Source: Deltaproteobacteria bacterium (GTDB lineage Bacteria > Myxococcota_A > Polyangia > DRWM01 > JAAZOP01). Taken from it: a DNA stretch of 47,951 bases. Below, piece after piece: positions 8,811 through 16,100 of this stretch (positions within the stretch are counted from its first letter, which is position 1; each line of letters starts with the position of its first letter). The notes under the pieces were generated by a model. The model was not told the origin of the DNA, did no database searches, and saw nothing but the letters and a program-made list of their open reading frames with translations. Position numbers and translations under genes: made by a program. The stretch spans positions 1-47,951 of the forward strand of contig JACRCX010000071.1 in assembly GCA_016218815.1 (NCBI GenBank), in the 5' to 3' direction.

Positions 8811-10895
8811 CTACTCCGCGCAGTGCCAGCGCACTTCGATCCCCGAAACCACCGGCGACTCGCCGCCCGTTCCGGCCGTCAACGCCGCCGTGATCCGCAG
8901 GTGCGCGTTGGACGGGATCGCCGCCGCCGCCAGCGCCGCCTCGAGGTCCGCGGACGTCGCCGTTGCCGGCGGGATCGTCGCCAGCACGACCGGCACCGCC
9001 GTCTCCAGGTCCGCCGCCGTCGCCGCGCTGGAGGCGCTCAGCGTCACGCTGCTGTCGGCCGGCGTCGAGATCGCCCACCGCACCTCGCCCCAACGGTCCT
9101 CGTCCGCAACGTCGCAACGCTCGAAGTTCGCGTACCACCCGCCGCTCGTCGCCACGATCGTCCGCTCCACGCCCACGAAGTCCGAGTAGGCCACCGGGCC
9201 GCGGCCCACGTCGAACTGCGCCGTCTCGCTCGTCCCCGCGTTGAAACGGGTCACCGTCGCCGAGTCGTGGTTCACGGTCCAGACGTAGCCGAAACCGTCC
9301 GCCGCGACGGCCCAGGCCGCGTCGCCCGGAACGTCCGTGCTGACGATGGCCGTCGGATCGGACGCCGGGAACTGGGACAGGGAAACCGCGGTCGCGTCGT
9401 GGCTCACCGCCCACACCACGTCCGTCGGCGACACCGCGACGCCGGTGGCATTCGGTCGCGGCAGCGTGATCGTGAGCCACGAGCCGTCCGCGGGGTCGTA
9501 GCGGCAGACGGTGGAGCCGGTGCCGCCGAGGTACACGCGGCCCTCCGCATCGACCGCGATGCCGTAGGCGTCGCACTCGGAAGGCGCGACGACGACCGGG
9601 TCCAGCCCGCCCGTCGCCGCGCTGAAACGCTGGATGCCTGCCGGCGCGGGCTCCCGGCCGGAGATCCAGATCCAGTCGCCGGGGGCGGCCACGGCCCCGA
9701 ACGGCTTGACCTCGACGTCCACCGTGTCCGCGACCGAGCCGTTGCGCGGGTCGAGCCGGTAGAAGCGCTGCTCGTTCCAGGTGCCGACCCAGGGCGAGCC
9801 CGCCGTGCCGGCCGCGGCGACGTGGACCGCCAGCGCCCTCGGCACCGCACCGGGATCGCCCACCGGAACCCGCCACAGCACGCACTCGTCCGTCCCCAGC
9901 GGCAGGCGCGTGGCGCCGACCGACGTATCGATCGTGCCCGAGACGTTGCGATCGACGCAGTGCGAGACGTCGCCGGCGATCTTGGTGACCGAGCCCTGGT
10001 TCATCACCGACGAGACGTCGGCCTGGCCCGCGACGTACATGTCGCCGAAGCCGTCGACGGCCGTGCGCGACGGGGCGTCGTTGTTCGTGCCCGTCTGGCC
10101 CACGCGATAGCGCCCCAGCTCGGTCCCCGTCGCGATCTCCAGCTTCGAGACGCTCCCCTCCTCGGTGTTGGGCACCCAGACGAACGCGGCGTGGATGTCC
10201 TCGACGCCCAGCACGATGCCCGGCCCTGCGGGATTGCCGCCGATGCCGGTGGAGCCCGGATCCTCCGGGTCCGGGACGACGGTGCCGGAGGTGTTGCAGG
10301 TCGAGTCGCAATCGTGGCACGGACCGGCGGCCTCCTCGTCCCCCAGCCCGTTGCAGTCGTTGTCGATGCTGTCGCCGCAGATCTCCGCCGGCGCCGGCAG
10401 CGTCTGCCCGGTGCACTCGTACGAGAGATGGGTGCCGACGCACGGGCGCGTGCCTGCCACGCACTGGCCCACTCCTGCCGTGCCCGGCGGGCCCTCGTAG
10501 CACGCGGGCGTGTCCCACGGGGCGCACAGACAGCCCGGCTGGTGCGCGGTCGCACAAGTCGCGCAGTCCTCGAAGTGCAGCGGATCCGCATCGTCGCAGT
10601 CGGACCCGGCGGCGCAGTTCTCCCCGTGGCCGTCCAGGTCGACGTCGACGCACACCCCCCCCTCGCCGTCCGGAACGTCCAGCTCGTCGGTCACGTCGGG
10701 CGTGTCGGTCGCTTCCGGCACGTCCGGCACCTCGGACAGCTCGTCCGCCTCGCCCCCGCCGTCGTCGATGACGTCGGGCGTCGAGCCGCCGTTGCCGTCG
10801 CACGCCGCCGTCGTCGACCACGCCGCGGCGGCCCCGGCGAGCAGTCCGAGCAGGATCCCATGGTCGAAGGTCGATCGCTTGTCCGCGCGCTTCAA
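8811..10895 (-). CDS. MopE-type/beta-propeller lipoprotein, paralogue 3 (divergent)
   Basis: 694-residue lipoprotein. The start is a TTG at 10895 with GGAGG seven bases upstream; no ATG is available before the signal peptide. The lipobox is TTAAC (Cys32). A short acidic linker is followed by a Cys-rich MopE-type module (DLDGHGENCAAGSDCDDAD, CGDSIDNDCNGLGDE) and a propeller (LEIATGTELGRYRVG, YVWTVNHDSATVTRF). The C-terminal domain has lost the hallmarks of the others: GYQRR and PRGxWTxDYxRC are replaced by GVERT and GGWYANFERC. It may have changed specificity. 37 bp separate it from paralogue 4. Confidence 0.87.
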   Translation of the reverse strand: MKRADKRSTFDHGILLGLLAGAAAAWSTTAACDGNGGSTPDVIDDGGGEADELSEVPDVPEATDTPDVTDELDVPDGEGGVCVDVDLDGHGENCAAGSDCDDADPLHFEDCATCATAHQPGCLCAPWDTPACYEGPPGTAGVGQCVAGTRPCVGTHLSYECTGQTLPAPAEICGDSIDNDCNGLGDEEAAGPCHDCDSTCNTSGTVVPDPEDPGSTGIGGNPAGPGIVLGVEDIHAAFVWVPNTEEGSVSKLEIATGTELGRYRVGQTGTNNDAPSRTAVDGFGDMYVAGQADVSSVMNQGSVTKIAGDVSHCVDRNVSGTIDTSVGATRLPLGTDECVLWRVPVGDPGAVPRALAVHVAAAGTAGSPWVGTWNEQRFYRLDPRNGSVADTVDVEVKPFGAVAAPGDWIWISGREPAPAGIQRFSAATGGLDPVVVAPSECDAYGIAVDAEGRVYLGGTGSTVCRYDPADGSWLTITLPRPNATGVAVSPTDVVWAVSHDATAVSLSQFPASDPTAIVSTDVPGDAAWAVAADGFGYVWTVNHDSATVTRFNAGTSETAQFDVGRGPVAYSDFVGVERTIVATSGGWYANFERCDVADEDRWGEVRWAISTPADSSVTLSASSAATAADLETAVPVVLATIPPATATSADLEAALAAAAIPSNAHLRITAALTAGTGGESPVVSGIEVRWHCAE

Positions 10896-10932
10896 GTTTC
10901 CACCCTCCGTCCCCCCGGGGCGTCGCCCCCCG

Positions 10933-13035
10933 TCAACCGAACACCGAGCAGTGCCACGTCACGCGAATCGAGCGGAGCACCGGCGCCGCTCCGTCGGGCG
11001 CGGGCTCCATCGTCACGGTCAGGCGCAGGAACCGGTACGTCGGTTCGCTCGCCGCGACGAACGCGTCGTTGAGGTCGGCCGGCGACACCCCCGCCGGCAC
11101 CTCGACCACCGTCACCGTCGTCGCCGTGTCCAGCCGCCCCCTCGTCGCCGCCGTCGTCGCGACGATCGTCAGCGAGGCGCCCGCGGGCACGTCCGCGTCC
11201 CACGACACCGCACCCCAATGGTCGTCCGTGCCCGTCACGCACCGCTCGTAGTCGTGCGTCCAGACCCCGCGCGGCACGACCGTCCGCCGCTGGTAGCCCG
11301 TGAAGTCGCTGTAGCAGTACGGCCCCAGCCCGGTCGCGAAGCTCTCCATCACGGCCGTGGACCGCGTGTAGCGCGACGCCGTGTTCGACGACTGGTTGAC
11401 CGTCCAGACGTGGCCCAGCTCGTCCAGCCCCACGCCGATCGGGGCGACCCCGCCCGTGTCCAGCACCGTCATGTCGCCGCCGTCCGCCATGTCGAACGAG
11501 ACGATCGCGTTGCCGCCGAAGTCGTAGTCCGCCACCCAGATCCGCCCGTCGTGGCCGGCCGCGATGCCGCGCGTCACGCTGCGCGGCATCGAGAGCGTCA
11601 GCCACGAGCCGTCCCGCGGGTCGTAGCGGCAGACGAAACGGTCGAAGCTCGTCACCCACACCCGGCCCTCGAGGTCGACGCTGATGCCGTACGGCGCCCG
11701 CTCCAGGTCGTCGTCCGACGAGCATCCCGTCCCCTCCGTCGAGATCGCGGCGTCGGCCACCCCGCTCGCGGGATCGAAACGCTGGAGGTACCCGGGACGG
11801 GGCCGCATGCCCGCGGCCCAGATCGAGCCGTCCGGCGCGACCGCGGCGCCGTAGGGCTGGACCGTCGTGTCCACCGAGGCCAGCGCCGCGCCCGCGGCCG
11901 GGTCGAGCTTCCAGAAACGCATGTCGTTCCAGCACCCGACCCACGGGTAGCCGCCCGTGGCGCCGGCGTCGCCCCGGTCGATCGCCACCGCCCGCGGAAT
12001 GCCGCCCGGCTCGCACAGCGGCACCGTCCACAGCGCGCACTCGTCGCGCCCCAGCGCCAGCGGCGTCGCCCCGCCGCTCGTCTCGATCGCGCCGTCGCCG
12101 TTGCGGTCGACGCACGACCGCGGGTCGCCGGCCAGCTTCGTCACCGAGCCCTGCGTCATTTCCGGCGAGACATGCGCCCGCGATGCCACGTACGCGTCGC
12201 CCCCGCCGTCGACCGCGGTGCGCGACGGGCTGTCGTAGCCCGTGCCGGTCAGGCCGACGCGGAAGCGCGAGACCTCCGTCCCCGTCTCGAGGTCCAGCTT
12301 GGAAACCGTCCCCTCGTCCGCGTTCGCGATCCACGCGAACCCGGCCGCCAGGACGTCTCGCCCCAGCGTCACGCCCGGGCCGTCGGGGTTGGCGATCAGG
12401 CCCACCGACCCGGGGTCGTCCTCGCTCGGCGGGATCTCGCCGTCGGTGCGGCACGTCAAGTCGCAGTCCCCACAGTCGGAAATCAGCTCCTCGTCGCCGA
12501 TTCCGTTGCAGTCGTTGTCGATGCCATCCCCGCACGACTCGTGCGCCGCCGGCAGCACCTGGCCGTCGCAGGCCGCCGCGAGGTGGCCGTCAACGCACGC
12601 GCGGGTCCCGGCCGTGCAGCCGCCGACCCCTTCCGTGGCGGCCGGCCCGTCGTAGCACCCGAAGCTCTCGCCCGCCGTGCACAGGCAGCCCGGCAGGTGC
12701 TCGGTCGCACACGCCGCGCAGTCCTCGAAGTGCAGCGGATCGTCGTCGTCGCAGTCGAGGCCCGCGGCGCAGCCGGGGCCGTGCCCGTCGTGGTCGAGGT
12801 CGACGCACGAGCCCCCGCCGTCCTCCCCCGCTCCGTCGGCCTCCGCGGCGTCGGCGTCGGCGCCGGCGCCGTCCTCGGCCCCCGCGTCGAGCGCGACGCA
12901 CCGGCCGTCGATGCACTCCTGCCCCGCCTGGCAGTCGGCCCTCGTCGTGCAGCTCTCGCCGGAGCCCCCGTCCGAGCCGCACCCGCCTGCGGCGAGCATC
13001 GAAACGACGCAACACACCATGCCCCATCGGCTCAT
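10933..13035 (-). CDS. MopE-type/beta-propeller lipoprotein, paralogue 4
   Basis: 700-residue lipoprotein and first gene of the operon. ATG 13035 was chosen because the signal peptide (MSRWGMVCCVVSMLAAGGC, lipobox Cys19) begins there; the frame is open 60 bases further upstream. The module order is as in the other copies: acidic linker, DHDGHGPGCAAGLDCDDDD, then CGDGIDNDCNGIGDE, a propeller-like region about 220-570 (LDLETGTEVSRFRVG, HVWTVNQSSNTASRY), and a C-terminal SDFTGYQRR, PRGVWTHDYERC domain. Upstream, 13036-13193 carries a candidate extended -10 and a dispersed repeat. Ligand and partner unknown. Confidence 0.88.
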   Translation of the reverse strand: MSRWGMVCCVVSMLAAGGCGSDGGSGESCTTRADCQAGQECIDGRCVALDAGAEDGAGADADAAEADGAGEDGGGSCVDLDHDGHGPGCAAGLDCDDDDPLHFEDCAACATEHLPGCLCTAGESFGCYDGPAATEGVGGCTAGTRACVDGHLAAACDGQVLPAAHESCGDGIDNDCNGIGDEELISDCGDCDLTCRTDGEIPPSEDDPGSVGLIANPDGPGVTLGRDVLAAGFAWIANADEGTVSKLDLETGTEVSRFRVGLTGTGYDSPSRTAVDGGGDAYVASRAHVSPEMTQGSVTKLAGDPRSCVDRNGDGAIETSGGATPLALGRDECALWTVPLCEPGGIPRAVAIDRGDAGATGGYPWVGCWNDMRFWKLDPAAGAALASVDTTVQPYGAAVAPDGSIWAAGMRPRPGYLQRFDPASGVADAAISTEGTGCSSDDDLERAPYGISVDLEGRVWVTSFDRFVCRYDPRDGSWLTLSMPRSVTRGIAAGHDGRIWVADYDFGGNAIVSFDMADGGDMTVLDTGGVAPIGVGLDELGHVWTVNQSSNTASRYTRSTAVMESFATGLGPYCYSDFTGYQRRTVVPRGVWTHDYERCVTGTDDHWGAVSWDADVPAGASLTIVATTAATRGRLDTATTVTVVEVPAGVSPADLNDAFVAASEPTYRFLRLTVTMEPAPDGAAPVLRSIRVTWHCSVFG

Positions 13036-13106
13036 CAAAGTTGCCCCACGGTGTGCCGCCGTCGTGCCGCCAGCCTGTGCGGCGGGAGGCCGCACACCTG
13101 GACGGA

Positions 13107-13115
13107 AGCGTAGCA
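13107..13115 (-). promoter_or_regulatory. Candidate extended -10 (TGCTACGCT) for the MopE operon
   Basis: TGCTACGCT on the minus strand fits TGnTAnnnT. It lies 71 bases before the ATG of paralogue 4, the head of the five-gene lipoprotein operon. The same TGCTAC core stands before the PI-PLC, mlaE and MopE/DUF4215 genes. No convincing -35 is visible. Confidence 0.35.
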
Positions 13116-13139
13116 GGAATCAGGGGAGGCGGCCATCGG

Positions 13140-13180
13140 GTTTCGCGCCAAGGGCGCCAAGAGGCGAAGCACGCCAAGAG
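13140..13180 (+). repeat. Dispersed repeat, GCGCCAAGGGCGCCAAG family, copy 2
   Basis: Near-tandem GCCAAG words (TTTCGCGCCAAGGGCGCCAA, then AGGCGAAGCACGCCAAG) lie in the gap between the alpha-2-macroglobulin stop and the MopE operon. It is in the opposite orientation to, and a variant of, the copies at 6401-6446 and 44474-44526. Confidence 0.7.
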
Positions 13181-13193
13181 AATCCGACGCGGG

Positions 13194-16100
13194 CTACGGC
13201 TCGACCGTGACCATGACCGCCCCGGAACGGCCGAAGACCTCCGGCGTGTCGACTTCCTGCACCACGACCGGTCCCACGGCATAGGTCCCGGGGGTGACGG
13301 CCTGGAGGAGGTACTCGTAGCGGTACAGGCCCGGTACCATTCCCGGCAACGCACGGGTCACGTGTTCGAACTCCGCGTGCGGATCGCCCATCCAGCCGAA
13401 CGACGATCTGCGGTATCCGTCCGCGACCGGCCCGCGCAGACGATCGGCCGGGTCCCCCTCCCCTTCGCTGTCCGGCAGAAGCGCCGCCAGCCGCCGTATC
13501 GCCCGCGCGGAGGACTCGAACCCGAAGTCGATGAACTCCAGGCCCGGCGGCAGCGGATCCTCGACCGTCACCGCACCGCGGGTCTGGACCGTCCCGACCG
13601 TCACCAGCACGCGGATCTGGTCGCCGGTGTGAACGATCATCCGGGACGCGTCGCCGTCGACGGTTGCGTCCCGCGCTCCTCGCGCGTCCAGCACCTGGTA
13701 CCGGCGCTCCACCGCGAACCCCCGATCGATGGCGGTGGTGGGCAGCACCTCCGGCGCATACTCGAGCGACAGCGCGTAGTAGAGCTTCCCCGCGCCGCCA
13801 TCCGTCGAGAAGAGCACGTCCGCGCCGTCCGCGGGCAGCTCGGACATCGGCACGACGACGCTCTGCTCCCGCGGCGGCCAGCCCTCGAATGACGTCGCGA
13901 GGATGTCCTCCTCCCCCAGCCTCACGCCGGCGACGAAGTCCGGGGGGACGTCGTGAACGGTGCGGTAGAACGTGCCGAGCGCCGTCAGCACCCAGGCCGA
14001 GGTCCACGACGAGTCCCAATCGCCGTCATCGGAGCGCTGCGCGAGCAGCCAGCGGACGACCTTCGCTGCCAACGGGTGTGCCGAATCGATCGCGAGCAAC
14101 GCCTCCAGGATGATCGCGTTCAGCTCGGTCGAGGTGCGCAGCATCGGTTCTGCACCGATCGAGACGTCCTCCTCGAAGTGCGCCGTGCCGGCCTCCTGGA
14201 CCGTCCGGGCTTCGATCACCCGTCGCAACTCCTGCACCGGCGCGCACGATGCATCGGCGCAGACGCCGGATCGCAGGTAGGCGAGCGCCAGGAACGCGGT
14301 TCCGGCCACTCCGAGCTGGGCGCGTTCTGCGTACGCCGCCGCCAACTCGCCCGCGTAGACCCGCCGGTCGCAAGCACGGACGTACAACACGAACGCCCAT
14401 GTTGCGGGATCGTCCTGCGGCGCTGGCGGCACGTCCCGGTAGTGCTGCTCGTGCCACGATTCGGACTGGACCAGCCATCCGTCCAGGAACTCGTCCGCTC
14501 GATCCAGCGCATCCGGTGGGACGGCGTGTCCCTGCTCCTCGGCGCGCCGGAGCGCCCAGACGGCGTACGCGGTCAGCCAGACGGACGGGCCGAACGAACG
14601 GTCCGCGTCATGGAAGAACCCGCCCGAGTACTCCTGGAACTGCGGTAGGCGCATCAGCGCCTCGGACACCCTGCCCTGCGCACCGATCGGTTCGGCCAGT
14701 CCCAGCCCATCGGCCAGTTCCCGGGCAGCAACGAAGGGCACGATTTGCGACACGAGGTCGTCGGTGCCCAACCGCAGGATCCGCCGCTCGTCGTCCAACG
14801 CCAAGCCCAGCCCGACCAGCGGCGACGAAGCGACCGACACCGTGAGCCCGCCGAAATCCCGCCTCAGTCCGTCCAGCGATCCGAGTCCCTCGAGAACCTC
14901 CCCGCCGGTCTCGCCGTACGTCGCCACCGTCTCGACCAGGGCCGGTCGCTCGATCGGCAGGGCGAGGGCAAGCCCGTCCCATTCCCCTTCCAGCCCCGCC
15001 CGGAACCGCAGCTCGGCCTCGCCCGGCGCCCCGGCCTTGATCGCGAAACGCACCTCGGTCGTGGCTCCCGCGATCAACGGCGCCGACCGCTCGGTCTCCC
15101 CGACGTACTGCACGCCGTCCGCCTCGGCCCCCACCGTGACCACCCCGTTCCGGCCCGTCACGTTCGTTACGGCGACACCCGCTTCGATGCGGTCGCCGGT
15201 GCGGGCGAAGGGCGGGATCAACGGGCGAAGGACAAGCGGTTTGGCCACGCGCAGCGACGCCCGTCCCGTCCCCCAGCGATCGGCGCCCGCCGCCGCCACC
15301 GCCATGATCCGGAACTCGGTCAGGCTGTCCGGAAGGCGGAACCGCACCGTCGCCGCGCCGTCGCGATCGGTCCGCACGTCCGGATTCCAGTACGCGACGG
15401 CCGGGAAGTCGTCCCGCAAGTCGCCCGCATCCCACAAGCCCAGACCGCCAGTCCCGGTCGTGCGACCGCAGAGGTCCGGACCCTCGAGGCTCCGAGTCAC
15501 CACGCCTCCCCGCTCCCGCTCCAGCAGCCGCGTCCGGTCGACGATCTCGTCGTACATCGACCACGTGCTCACCAGCCGCGGCCGGTCCCGCCAGAACAGC
15601 TTCACCGGGTCCGGCGGCTCGTACCGCGTGAGCTGCAGCATCCCCTCGTCCACCGCGAAGACCGTCACCGAGGCGGCCGTTCCCGCGCCGGACGAATCCC
15701 GGACGTGCAGGTCGAGCACCACCTCGTCCCCCGGCGCGTACGTCCCACGATCCGGCTCGACCGTTACGTCGAGCCGCCGGCTATCGATCTCCACGGGGAG
15801 CACGACCGAATCCGTCACGCGGACCGGCTTGCCAAGATCCGTTCCGTCGGGGCCGACCGCCGTGCCGGTCCGTCCTCGCACCAGCGTCACCGTCGCCGTC
15901 ACGCCGGGACGGTACGACTCGAGGATCGGGATCTCGATCACGGGCGACCCGCCCCGGATCCGCTCGTGGCGCTGGAGCAGGATGTCCCCCCGCTCCACCG
16001 CCACCAGCGCCTCGACCTCCGGGAACGGCGAGTCGACGGCGATCCGCGCCACGTCTCCCGGCCGGTATTCGTCACGATCGCGGACCAGCCGTACCCACGG

